Shown here: in pieces, positions 8,101 to 15,099 of the stretch
Layout: each line of letters starts with the position of its first letter
Position numbering within the stretch: the first letter of the stretch is position 1
Assembly: GCA_903864505.1 (NCBI GenBank)
Contig: CAIPGC010000161.1
Coordinates: 1-53,646, forward strand
Reading direction: 5' to 3'
DNA from: an uncultured beta proteobacterium
GTDB lineage: Bacteria > Pseudomonadota > Gammaproteobacteria > Burkholderiales > Burkholderiaceae_C
DNA: 53,646 bases
Notes under the pieces: model-generated
What the model was told of the DNA's origin: nothing
The model's database searches: none
What the model saw: the letters and a program-made list of their open reading frames with translations, nothing else
Made by a program: the position numbers and the translations under genes

Positions 8101-8487
8101 CTACTGTGGTACCGGTGACACCCGCTGCCATCCTTCCGGACAACTGGGCGTATAGGGATAGTACTGACCCGCCGATTTGCAAAAGTACCAGTACTGCATT
8201 GGGGCAGGCGCGGGTGGTGCCAGCACCACAGGTGGAGCAACATAGACCTGCGCAGGGGGGACATAAGTCACGGGGGGTGAGACGAACACTGTTTGGGCTG
8301 GCTGTCTCTCCGCTGCACTGATGATCGCACCGGCCACGCCGAGAACTAGCAGGGGTGCCAGCCATCCCGGGCCACCAGATCTGCCTTCATAACGATGGCG
8401 CTCATAGCGTCCTGAATCTGCAAAGGCGTTGCAACTCATTGCAACCGCAACTAGAACGACGCTAAATGTTTTTATGAACTGTTTCAT
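8101..8487 (-). CDS. exported proline-rich protein of unknown function
   Basis: A 128-residue protein. It has a signal peptide (MKQFIKTFSVVLVAVAMSCNAFA, cleavage after about residue 23), an Arg/Gly-rich stretch, a hydrophobic helix (WLAPLLVLGVAGAIISAA), and a Pro/Val-rich section with repeated PP-x-V units. It ends in YWYFCKSAGQYYPYTPSCPEGWQ. The two-cysteine ending with Y-Y-P-Y and C-P-x-G-W is, from memory, shared by many small uncharacterised proteobacterial envelope proteins. ATG 8487 is preferred over the open frame back to 8544 because it begins the signal peptide. It lies downstream of another small exported-protein gene on the same strand, separated by a strong hairpin. Confidence 0.65.
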   Translation of the reverse strand: MKQFIKTFSVVLVAVAMSCNAFADSGRYERHRYEGRSGGPGWLAPLLVLGVAGAIISAAERQPAQTVFVSPPVTYVPPAQVYVAPPVVLAPPAPAPMQYWYFCKSAGQYYPYTPSCPEGWQRVSPVPQ

Positions 8488-8527
8488 AAGACTACCCATC
8501 CCCCGATAACGGATGACTGATCCGATG

Positions 8528-8568
8528 GTTGACAGTGGCACCAATGCTCGTTGGTGTCATCTGTCAAC
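8528..8568. repeat. long hairpin with repeated GTTGAC units
   Basis: GTTGACAG (8528-8535) and CTGTCAAC (8561-8568) enclose a second pair, CACCAA and TTGGTG, around a TGCTCG loop. This gives a stem of about 17 pairs with one bulged T and a G-T pair. Another GTCAAC follows at 8570-8575. There is no T run on either side, so it is not a clear intrinsic terminator. It lies between two minus-strand exported-protein genes and could be an operator, an RNA-processing site or an attenuating structure. Confidence 0.5.
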
Positions 8569-8581
8569 GGTCAACAGCTCA

Positions 8582-8809
8582 TTACTTGACGGGCGATTCA
8601 GCCGGCTTGGCAACTGCAGCCTTCTTGGCATGCTCCTTCTTCGCCTTCGTTGGCGTTGAGGCAGCAGCTACTGGCGCTGGGGCTGCGACAGGCGTCACCG
8701 ATGTGGGAGCAGGTGTTGCTACTTTGGGAGCAGCAGGCGTCTGTGCGAAGGACAAGGCAGTTACGCCAGTCATCACGGCGGCAGCGATCAGGGTCTTGGT
8801 ATTCAACAT
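8582..8809 (-). CDS. small exported Ala/Pro/Lys-rich protein
   Basis: A 75-residue protein. A signal peptide (MLNTKTLIAAAVMTGVTALSFAQ) is followed by a low-complexity mature part rich in Ala, Pro, Val and Thr, ending in a Lys/Ala-rich section (KAKKEHAKKAAVAK). No folded domain is visible. The composition recalls small periplasmic acid-shock-like proteins, but this is weak evidence. The ATG at 8809 is preceded by a 218-base gap to the divergent flagellin gene, which must hold promoters for both. Confidence 0.6.
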   Translation of the reverse strand: MLNTKTLIAAAVMTGVTALSFAQTPAAPKVATPAPTSVTPVAAPAPVAAASTPTKAKKEHAKKAAVAKPAESPVK

Positions 8810-9027
8810 GGTTTGAACTCACTCATAAAACGAAGATCGCAGTAGCTCCGACCTTCACAAGCGAGCCAGAAGTTCTTTCAGGCTTGTACATAAAACGCAG
8901 GGTGTGTAGCAGCGTTGACTGCTTTACCTTTGTTTACTGTGACGTTATTCCGCTGTTGGCGTCCAACATTTACCTATCCCTTGAAATTCTGAGCGATTAG
9001 TCCTACCCTTGCAATGTACATACGCAT

Positions 9028-9846
9028 GTGCCCAAAATCCGACAAATGATCAACTCCCTCAACAGCTCATTGGACTCGGCCAACGCAGCCATTGGCACCG
9101 CCTTGGCTCGACTGAGTTCTGGGTTTCGTATCAATTCAACCAAAGATGATCCTGCTGGCATGCAAATCGCCAGCCAGATGGGCGTTCAAATCAGCAGCGC
9201 TGCAGTCGCCATGAACAACATTGCCGATGGTCTGTCGAGCGCTGAGACCGCTGGTGGCGGGCTGGGACAGGCATCTGAAACTCTGCAGAGAATGCGGGAA
9301 CTTGCGGTGCAGTCCGGTAACGGGACCTACAGCGCATCGGATCGGCAAGCGATACAAGCTGAATTCAGCCAACTCTCCAGCAGCCTGGATACTGTTTCCA
9401 GGCAAACCCAGTTCAATGGTCAAAACCTGCTTGATGGCACGTTCAGTACAAGTATCCAGACGGGTCCCAATTCAGGCGACAAGACAAGCATTTCCTATGG
9501 AAACGTATCCGCGTCGGCGCTGGGTTTTGCAAATGCGGATATTTCCACAGCGGCAGGAAGTCAGGCCGCGCTTGCAGCAATTGACGAAGCCATGGTCACC
9601 GTTGACAAAGCGCAGGCCAATGTGGGCGCGACACAAGCCGCTTTGGACTCTAGCAGCGCAAACTTGGGTGTAAGCAATTTGAACCTGAGTGCGTCACATA
9701 GCGCTATTGCTGATGCTAACTACGCACAAGCAAGTTCAGACCAGGTACTTGCTGGAATAAGACAGCAGTCTGCATTGAAAACCTTTGCCCTCTACAACGC
9801 CAATCAGGCGAACATTCTCAGCTTACTACCCGGTCAAACGAAGTAA
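9028..9846 (+). CDS. orphan short flagellin
   Basis: A 272-residue flagellin. The N-terminal D0/D1 region contains ALARLSSGFRINSTKDDPAG followed by the coiled-coil segment (SQMGVQISSAAVAMNNIADG and ETLQRMRELAVQSGNGTYS). The C-terminal D0 helix ends ALYNANQANILSLL. The variable D2/D3 part is almost absent (about 60-70 residues), making it a minimal filament protein secreted by the flagellar export apparatus. GTG 9028 places RLSSG at residue 28, close to the usual 31; ATG 9046 would leave too short an N-terminus. The usual INTN-x2-SL start is degenerate (IRQMINSLNSSLD). No ribosome-binding sequence is obvious. TTGAAA-N17-TACCCT at about 8979-9007 could be a sigma-70 promoter. No other flagellar genes are nearby. 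Confidence 0.85.
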   Translation: MPKIRQMINSLNSSLDSANAAIGTALARLSSGFRINSTKDDPAGMQIASQMGVQISSAAVAMNNIADGLSSAETAGGGLGQASETLQRMRELAVQSGNGTYSASDRQAIQAEFSQLSSSLDTVSRQTQFNGQNLLDGTFSTSIQTGPNSGDKTSISYGNVSASALGFANADISTAAGSQAALAAIDEAMVTVDKAQANVGATQAALDSSSANLGVSNLNLSASHSAIADANYAQASSDQVLAGIRQQSALKTFALYNANQANILSLLPGQTK

Positions 9847-9899
9847 TTCCTGCGTGTGTTGGGTCATCCACAGTCCGAATGGCAGGCTGGACGGACGCT

Positions 9900-10301
9900 T
9901 CACAGCCATACACCGCTGTGCGGCATCTCAATCCTTTGCACAGCGCTGCCAGTGGGCAGGAACGCCTCGATCACTATGCTGAACACCGAGACAAAAATGC
10001 TGGCAAATAGCGCAGTCCAGAATCCGGAGACCTTAAACCCTTTGACCAGCGCGGCAACCATCAGAATCATCAAGGCATTGATCACCAGCAGGAACAGTCC
10101 AAAGGTCACGAGTGTCAGTGGCAACGTCAGAACAATCAGCAGCGGTTTGACCACTGCATTGGCAAAGCCCAGCAGTAACGCAGACACGACCAGCGAAGAT
10201 GAACTGGAAAATCTGATCCCATTGAAGACCTGGCTTGCGACCCATAGCGAGACAGCGGTAATGCTCCAGTGCAGTAGGAATGGTTTTAGTTCTTCAAACA
10301 A
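9900..10301 (-). CDS. phage-holin-family-4-like membrane protein (PF04020 type)
   Basis: About 133 residues with four membrane helices. The family signature is visible in LLLGFANAVVKPLLIVLTLPLTLVTFGLFLLVINALMILM's characteristic pieces: 'ANAVVKPLLIVLTLP' and 'TFGLFLLVINALM'. These proteins are common, chromosomally encoded and unrelated in role to lysis as far as known; the function is unresolved. TTG 10301 is used because the conserved region starts there (LFEELKPFLLHW). The frame stays open to GTG 10397, which would overlap the start of the divergent flavin reductase, so the true start is uncertain. Confidence 0.7.
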   Translation of the reverse strand: MFEELKPFLLHWSITAVSLWVASQVFNGIRFSSSSSLVVSALLLGFANAVVKPLLIVLTLPLTLVTFGLFLLVINALMILMVAALVKGFKVSGFWTALFASIFVSVFSIVIEAFLPTGSAVQRIEMPHSGVWL

Positions 10302-10390
10302 GTGCGGTATCCCAAGAAAGGCAAAGGAGCAATATAACCACAGGCAAGCCAGTGGTCTGTCGCCCGAAAGAAATTGGTAGAGTTCCGCCC

Positions 10391-10969
10391 ATGACACCCA
10401 CCTATTTCACGCCCGTACCACTGGACAAGTCGTATCGCCTCATGAATCATGGACCGACCGTCCTGGTGTCAGCCAGCCACGACGGCGTTACAAACGTCAT
10501 GGCCGCTGCCTGGGCCTGTGTACTCGATTACGGAAAGACGCCGAGAGTGACAGTCGTGCTGGACAAGGCAACGCGCACGCGAGAGCTGGTGGAATGTAGT
10601 GGCTACTTTGCGCTGCAGTTACCCACCAAGTCCATGGTCAGTCTGACGATCGGCGTCGGCACCGACAGTGCCAAGGATGTACCAGATAAATTGGACAAAT
10701 ATGGCGTCAGGACGTTTCCTGCGACAGAGAACGGGCCCCCCCTTGTAGAGGGATGTGTCGGCTGGGTTGCCTGCAGGCTCGTACGCGAACCCCACAATCA
10801 GCAAGTTTATGACTTGTTTATCGGCGATGTCATCGGGGCCTGGGCAGATGATCGTGTGTTCCGCGACGGCCGCTGGTACTTTGATGACGCACCCGATGAC
10901 CTGCGAACTATTCATCATGTGGCCGGGGGCCAGTTCTTTGTCACGGGGGAGTCGGTCCTAGAAAACTGA
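10391..10969 (+). CDS. flavin reductase family protein (FMN-binding split barrel)
   Basis: A 192-residue protein of the flavin reductase-like family. It shows the split-barrel features PTVLVSASHDGVTNVMAAAW, KATRTRELVECSGYFALQLP and a later C-V-G-W-V-A-C-R-L strand with HHVAGGQFF near the end. Members bind FMN and either reduce it with NAD(P)H for a partner monooxygenase or act as flavoprotein oxidoreductases. ATG 10391 begins directly before the conserved FTPVPLDKSYRLM. No partner oxygenase is adjacent. It is divergent from the PF04020-type gene. Confidence 0.82.
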   Translation: MTPTYFTPVPLDKSYRLMNHGPTVLVSASHDGVTNVMAAAWACVLDYGKTPRVTVVLDKATRTRELVECSGYFALQLPTKSMVSLTIGVGTDSAKDVPDKLDKYGVRTFPATENGPPLVEGCVGWVACRLVREPHNQQVYDLFIGDVIGAWADDRVFRDGRWYFDDAPDDLRTIHHVAGGQFFVTGESVLEN

Positions 10970-11010
10970 TCTGGTGATCCATGAAGCTGTGCGAGTCTGG
11001 CGACAGCTGC

Positions 11011-11457
11011 TCACTCTACGGATTCTTGGCTTGTGCGCCAGTAAATCAACCCAATTACCAAACCAACCGCGAGAAATATCCACAAGGTCGGCCCGGTCAA
11101 CTCACGCCAAAAGTAATCTGCAAAGACTCCCGCGGGCGGTCCCGAGTTCCTACCACTGGAACGATACGCGAACCAGACTGCGGGAAACCAGGCCGAACCC
11201 GCTACGACAGCCCCAACGAGACCGGAGACTCCCACAGTCAATCGAGTGATTGTCGAAACCAGAAGCAGGCATGGCGCAAACAAGAATGCCATTGCGCCGC
11301 ACGCCAGGATACTCCCCAGGCAAAACATGAACAACACTGAAAGTACTGGACTTCTGCCGGGTGACACCATCTCCAAGACGATGCTTATTGTCAACGTGAC
11401 CGGCAGCGGTGCCATTGCGAGTGCATACCACGACAGTTTGGTTGGCGTGTGTGGCAT
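11011..11457 (-). CDS. hypothetical four-helix membrane protein
   Basis: 148 residues from ATG 11457. There are four hydrophobic segments (about residues 10-32, 38-58, 62-95 and 122-142). The last loop before helix four is polar (YRSSGRNSGPPAGVFADYFWRE), and the protein ends in a short cytoplasmic tail. I do not recognise the family, and no conserved charged residues inside the helices suggest transport. It ends 41 bases from the convergent flavin reductase stop. A second overlapping ATG at 11461 in another frame gives only a shadow reading. Confidence 0.5.
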   Translation of the reverse strand: MPHTPTKLSWYALAMAPLPVTLTISIVLEMVSPGRSPVLSVLFMFCLGSILACGAMAFLFAPCLLLVSTITRLTVGVSGLVGAVVAGSAWFPAVWFAYRSSGRNSGPPAGVFADYFWRELTGPTLWIFLAVGLVIGLIYWRTSQESVE

Positions 11458-11572
11458 TCATTCAATATAGCCAGACAACGGCATTTAGTCCATATGCCTC
11501 AATTCCGACGCATCTTTGTGTAACGTGGTTCACCTACTGGCGGCAGGGATACAGATTGAGCGTAGAGTAGTC

Positions 11573-11590
11573 CGTGGGGTTGCGATACCC
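11573..11590 (+). other. hairpin upstream of terminator T1
   Basis: TGGGGT and ACCCCA (within 11575-11592, loop of six) form a compact stem about 40 bases before the first terminator. Together with CCG-TGCCAAA-CGG shortly after, it suggests a structured RNA ending at T1. No reading frame on this strand has coding character here. Confidence 0.3.
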
Positions 11591-11630
11591 CAGTTTCATA
11601 CTCCTGATGGTTCCGTGCCAAACGGATTTG

Positions 11631-11657
11631 ACCCGGCCTTGTGTCGGGTTTCTTTTT
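11631..11657 (+). terminator. intrinsic terminator T1
   Basis: ACCCGGC pairs with GTCGGGT (one G-T pair) around a CTTGT loop, followed by TTCTTTTTT. The T-rich tail makes it read on the plus strand. No plus-strand gene ends nearby, since the closest stop is at 10969. It therefore probably ends an untranslated transcript. Confidence 0.65.
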
Positions 11658-11700
11658 TGGCGGTTTGCCTTCCAGCCCCATCGAGGTTATTGTTTTGGTG

Positions 11701-11770
11701 GGCGACTGCCTCGCGCAATCAAAGCGTGCCCTGTACTCAGGGGAGAACCCGGCCTTCGCGCCGGGTTTTT
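11701..11770 (+). ncRNA. candidate small RNA of about 70 nt
   Basis: A possible sigma-70 promoter, TTGCCT (11665-11670), 17-base spacer, TATTGT (11688-11693), would start transcription near 11701. The strong terminator T2 ends it at about 11770. The predicted RNA contains a small CCCTG-TACT-CAGGG hairpin and then the terminator stem. No open reading frame with a start and ribosome site lies inside. Both promoter boxes match consensus at four of six positions, so the promoter is moderate evidence and the terminator strong evidence. I do not recognise the RNA family. Confidence 0.38.
11746..11770 (+). terminator. intrinsic terminator T2
   Basis: A perfect 8-bp GC-rich stem, AACCCGGC and GCCGGGTT, with a CTTCGC loop and a run of T (TTTTT). 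This is a textbook Rho-independent terminator on the plus strand. It sits about 110 bases after T1 and has the same ACCCGGCCTT left arm, so the two may be duplicates. Confidence 0.8.
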
Positions 11771-11911
11771 CCATTTGGTGTGCCTCCGTACAGACTGCGC
11801 TTCTATCCCCCATTCGGGTGATTCCAATAATGGTAGTCTGTGGACCCATACGGACTGTCAAAAGGGTCAAGAGTAGACCTAAAAATTTGGCATTCAACCA
11901 AAGGAGGATTC

Positions 11912-12517
11912 ATGAACTTTTCGTTTCTATTTCTGGTATTCAGCTCGATACTGATACCCAGTCTTACCCTGGCACAACAGAATCAGACTGAGACACCGGG
12001 AATGAAAACTAGGATAGAGCGGTCGTTGCAAATGAAAGAAACGGTTGTCGTCAGTGAAAAGGAAATTGGTGATGCGTCAGGAGCATTTTTTTCGCTTGCA
12101 CGCAACAAGGCGACGGTTTACGTCTATGCGATGGAAACATTTCCCTTTAGCAAACCAAGCGAACGCTCATTTGGACTTCGGTTTCTGACGTTGCTGGAAG
12201 ACAAAAACACTAAGCGCGTGGAATCTTTCAATACATACGTCGATGTTGAAGATGTCGATGAATTAGTAAGCATTTCAAAAAATTTGATGGCGTACAACGG
12301 CAAGAACGCCACGTTCCCCGCTCTGGGAACGACCGCAACCCTTAAGAATGGCATGCAAGTTGGAGTCTATAGGATGCCTAAAGATAAGAAGATGCGATTC
12401 ATGCTTGGCAAAGAGAACGGAATCATTGGCGCGGCCGAAATTGATGCTGATGATTTCGTCGAACTCTTAGAAGAAGCCAAGAAAGAACTGGATATTGCGT
12501 CTGCTAACTACCGATGA
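11912..12517 (+). CDS. exported protein of unknown function, AT-rich gene
   Basis: A 201-residue protein beginning MNFSFLFLVFSSILIPSLTLAQ, a clear signal peptide with cleavage after about residue 21. The mature part is hydrophilic, with mixed beta-strand-like sections (ATVYVYAMETFPF, NTYVDVEDVDEL) and a C-terminal acidic helix (DADDFVELLEEAKKELDIA). ATG 11912 is fixed by an ideal AAAGGAGG seven bases upstream. I do not recognise the family. Base composition is visibly more AT-rich than the surrounding housekeeping genes, with frequent AAA and GAA codons, suggesting transfer. It lies just downstream of the two orphan terminators and upstream of tRNA-Lys. Confidence 0.65.
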   Translation: MNFSFLFLVFSSILIPSLTLAQQNQTETPGMKTRIERSLQMKETVVVSEKEIGDASGAFFSLARNKATVYVYAMETFPFSKPSERSFGLRFLTLLEDKNTKRVESFNTYVDVEDVDELVSISKNLMAYNGKNATFPALGTTATLKNGMQVGVYRMPKDKKMRFMLGKENGIIGAAEIDADDFVELLEEAKKELDIASANYR

Positions 12518-12728
12518 CATGAACTGCGATGTTTGAAGCGGGCGCTCAAAGCCAAATGAGAACGTCCTCTACTTGCGAATCGCATTTGACTTTGATTACA
12601 GCCCTGACGTGCCCCCCGCTACCCAACAAAGTCTGATTTCCTTCATGGACCGCGCTCCCAGAAAAAGTTGGTGCAAATCTTTGAAGAGGCTATTGCAGCG
12701 TCTATCAATCGATAAAGTGACTTTGCTG

Positions 12729-12759
12729 AAACTGTCACCAGCGTTCAAACTGTCACCAG
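12729..12759. repeat. 13-bp tandem direct repeat in a gene-free stretch
   Basis: AAACTGTCACCAG occurs at 12729-12741 and 12747-12759, separated by five bases. The surrounding 12518-12824 holds no gene I can support. It contains only this repeat and the terminator of the tRNA gene. Confidence 0.6.
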
Positions 12760-12770
12760 AGCCATCAACA

Positions 12771-12803
12771 AAAAAGCCCACTATCGTATTAATAGCAGGC
12801 TTT
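12771..12803 (-). terminator. intrinsic terminator of tRNA-Lys
   Basis: Read on the minus strand, AAAGCC pairs with GGCTTT, and inside it CTAT pairs with ATAG around a short loop. A TTTTTT run follows. It begins 22 bases after the 3' CCA of tRNA-Lys, the right place and strand to end that transcript. Confidence 0.7.
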
Positions 12804-12824
12804 CCATATCTGGCGCGGTATATA

Positions 12825-12900
12825 TGGTGGGACGTGCGGGGGTCGAACCCACGACAAACGGATTAAAAGTCCGCTGCTCTACCAACTGAGCTAACGTCCC
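12825..12900 (-). tRNA. tRNA-Lys (anticodon UUU)
   Basis: A 76-base cloverleaf on the minus strand with the CCA end encoded. The acceptor stem is GGGACGT paired with ACGTCCC, followed by discriminator A. The D-arm contains AGCTCAGTTGGTAGAGC, and the T-arm contains GGGTTCGAACCCC. The anticodon loop CTTTTAA is flanked by GCGGA and TCCGT and gives anticodon TTT, hence lysine AAA/AAG. It marks the boundary between the accessory stretch and the conserved tcdA-tol genes. No duplicated 3' end (att site) was seen elsewhere in the window. Confidence 0.96.
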
Positions 12901-12946
12901 GACAAGCATCTACCTATTCCTGGGTAGTTGCCTAGGAAGCCATAAA

Positions 12947-13735
12947 TTATATCGGTTTTCCCTGTACCTCCCCTGTAGCCTGGGAAATTTTGTCCAGTAC
13001 CCATCCTGCAGCACACATGCCAAAAGTTGCTGTCACGGACACTACGGAACCATAACCGTGGCAATTCAGCGTGTTATCTTCTTGCGGTGCGCACGAGGCA
13101 TCAGAGGACTGAACGGGTTCGCGACTGAAGACACAAGACACGCCCATCTTCTTGCTTGCCTTGGGAGCACCATGCGATCTTCGCAAAAGGTAACGAACTT
13201 TTGCAAGCAGTGGATCGTGGCTCACTTCGCCAATGTCCGCCACATCCACCTTGTGCGCATGGCGCTTCCCCCCAGCAGCACCGACCGAGACAAATATCGC
13301 CTTGCTGTGCCTTGCCCAGTCGGCAATTGCAGTCTTGGCTTTGACCTGATCACACGCATCGACAACTGCATCGATTCCTTCTGGCAACAGTCCCAACCAT
13401 GAATCGGGCTCGACAAATGCGTCGATGCATGTAACGTTGCACATCGGGTTGACCAACGCAACACGGAGTTTCATGGCTGCAACTTTCGCCATACCCACCG
13501 TTGAAGTGATGGCATGTACCTGCCGGTTGATGTTTGACTCGGCAATGTGGTCCATGTCAATCAAAGTCAGTTTCCCGACGCCGCTACGTGCCAACGCCTC
13601 AACTGCCCAAGAGCCCACACCACCGATACCGACAACAACGACATGCGCGTTGCGTATGGCACTGTGCGGCTGGACTCCATAAAGCCTCTCGAGGCCGGAA
13701 AACCGGCGTTCAAGATCAACTTGCAGGTGTGGCAA
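12947..13735 (-). CDS. tcdA: tRNA threonylcarbamoyladenosine dehydratase
   Basis: A 262-residue E1-like enzyme that dehydrates t6A37 of tRNA to its cyclic form using ATP. The N-terminal nucleotide-binding motif is VVVVGIGGVGSWAVEALARSG, followed by DMDHIAESNINRQ and DACDQVKAKTA. The later VSVGAAGGKRHAHKVDVADI and GYGSVVSVTATFGM sections match TcdA/CsdL. The length is normal. TTG 13735 lies 10 bases past the cpoB stop and gives the conserved start (ERRFSGLERLYG) with seven extra residues. The upstream tolB-pal-cpoB genes are on the same strand and probably co-transcribed. Confidence 0.92.
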   Translation of the reverse strand: MPHLQVDLERRFSGLERLYGVQPHSAIRNAHVVVVGIGGVGSWAVEALARSGVGKLTLIDMDHIAESNINRQVHAITSTVGMAKVAAMKLRVALVNPMCNVTCIDAFVEPDSWLGLLPEGIDAVVDACDQVKAKTAIADWARHSKAIFVSVGAAGGKRHAHKVDVADIGEVSHDPLLAKVRYLLRRSHGAPKASKKMGVSCVFSREPVQSSDASCAPQEDNTLNCHGYGSVVSVTATFGMCAAGWVLDKISQATGEVQGKPI

Positions 13736-13744
13736 AGCGACCGC

Positions 13745-14545
13745 TTACTTGAAGCGCGCCAGGCGATCCTTGGCCGCAGCGGAAGCTTCAGAAGTTGGAA
13801 AAGCGACGACCAAGTCCTCCAGGGTTTTTCGGGCCGTCTTGCTATCCTTGAGTTCGAGCAAGCAGTTTGCAATGGCCAGCATGGCTTCTGGTGCCCGAAG
13901 ATGGTCCGCAGCCAAGGCGGTCAAGGCCCGAAAGTTAATCAAGGCGTTCTTATAGTCCTTGATGGCGTATTGCGCATTGCCAAGCCAGAACAGGGCTGAT
14001 GGACGGTATCCGCTGGTGGTGTATCGGTTGAGGAAGTCAACAAAAACGACTTGCGCGCTAGCAAAATCTCCCTTTCGAAATACGGCCATGGCCGCGTCGA
14101 AGTCACGCCGCTCGGTTGGTTCTGCCGAAAACTCACGCCCATCGTGGGTCACACGTGCAGGTTCAAACTTGCGAAGTCGTTCATCGAATGACTGCAGTGC
14201 GTCTTTCTCACGGCGCTGCACCTCTGCAAGGTCGCGCACGATCTGCTCGTTTTGTCCCCTCAACTTCGCAATCTCCGCCTTCGCCAGTTCCAGCTGATTT
14301 TGCAGGTCTACAAAACTTCTTCGAAATTGCGCGGTCTCGTCGGTGGAACGACGCACTTCATCGGCCAGCTTCTGATCTGACTCCGTCCGCATCGCTTCAA
14401 CCTTTTGACGTAAATCGATGATCGCCTTACGCGCGTCGTCATCATCAAAAAGGCCCGCAGAGGCACTGCCCATGCTGCTCCATAGTGCAACAATTACCAG
14501 CAATTTGAGTCCGCTCCCGGACCCGATCGTCCGCAAGGATTTCAT
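13745..14545 (-). CDS. cpoB: cell division coordinator CpoB (YbgF)
   Basis: A 266-residue periplasmic protein. The signal peptide spans about residues 1-30 (LLVIVALWSSMGSASA), followed by a coiled coil (about 40-125, DLRQKVEAMRTESDQKL onward) that in this family trimerises and binds TolA. TPR repeats occupy the C-terminal half (FRKGDFASAQVVFVDFL, RPSALFWLGNAQYAIKDYKNAL). CpoB links the Tol-Pal system with PBP1B activity at the septum. The ATG overlaps the pal stop (ATGA), indicating translational coupling. Confidence 0.92.
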   Translation of the reverse strand: MKSLRTIGSGSGLKLLVIVALWSSMGSASAGLFDDDDARKAIIDLRQKVEAMRTESDQKLADEVRRSTDETAQFRRSFVDLQNQLELAKAEIAKLRGQNEQIVRDLAEVQRREKDALQSFDERLRKFEPARVTHDGREFSAEPTERRDFDAAMAVFRKGDFASAQVVFVDFLNRYTTSGYRPSALFWLGNAQYAIKDYKNALINFRALTALAADHLRAPEAMLAIANCLLELKDSKTARKTLEDLVVAFPTSEASAAAKDRLARFK

Positions 14546-15075
14546 CGGTACACAATCTCAGCACGGCGGTTTTTTTCCATGGATGCCTCGGTCGATCCCA
14601 TCACTGCGGGCTTTTCCTTGCCGAAGCTCACTGCTTCCACCTGGTTTTCATCAACGCCCTGCAAAGACAGGGCTTTTCGGACAGCCTCCGACCGTTTTTG
14701 TCCTAAAGCAAGGTTGTACTCGCGTCCGCCACGCTCATCCGTGTGCCCTTCGATAGCCACCTTGCGGTTCTTGCTGGCTTTAATGAAGCGCGCTTGCGAT
14801 TCAATCACAGACTGGAACTCTGGCCTGATAACAAAACTATCGTAATCAAAATAGACCAGTCGATTCGCCGACTGCATTGCCGTGTCCTGATTTGATTTTC
14901 CAAGGTCAACCGCTGCGACACCGCTTTGTCCCACACCTGTGGATGGCGCGCCGGTTCCAGACGGCACAACTGTCGAGCCTGACTTGTCTTCGACAGGCAC
15001 GTTGTCCAACTTCACCGCCGAACCACATGCCGCCAACAGAACCGTCATCGAGACGATCATCACCAACTTCTTCAT
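14542..15075 (-). CDS. pal: peptidoglycan-associated lipoprotein Pal
   Basis: A 177-residue outer-membrane lipoprotein. MKKLVMIVSMTVLLAAC shows the lipobox LAAC, with the Cys at residue 17. A low-complexity Ser/Thr/Gly linker leads to the OmpA-like domain: VYFDYDSFVIRPEF, IEGHTDERGGREYNLALGQKR (the peptidoglycan-contacting region) and NRRAEIVYR at the end. It anchors the outer membrane to peptidoglycan and binds TolB. ATG 15075 is preferred over the open frame from 15096, because AAGGAG lies just upstream and the lipoprotein signal starts here. Confidence 0.95.
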   Translation of the reverse strand: MKKLVMIVSMTVLLAACGSAVKLDNVPVEDKSGSTVVPSGTGAPSTGVGQSGVAAVDLGKSNQDTAMQSANRLVYFDYDSFVIRPEFQSVIESQARFIKASKNRKVAIEGHTDERGGREYNLALGQKRSEAVRKALSLQGVDENQVEAVSFGKEKPAVMGSTEASMEKNRRAEIVYR

Positions 15076-15099
15076 GTAACACTCCTTAATAAACAAAAA

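Noticed and set aside
12573-12866. A 97-codon frame running into the tRNA-Lys gene
   Set aside because: It overlaps the tRNA terminator and the tRNA itself, and shows no coding signature.
12825-12900. tRNA-Lys 3' end as one side of an att duplication
   Set aside because: No second copy of the T-arm/acceptor sequence was seen in the window, so an island attachment site could not be supported.
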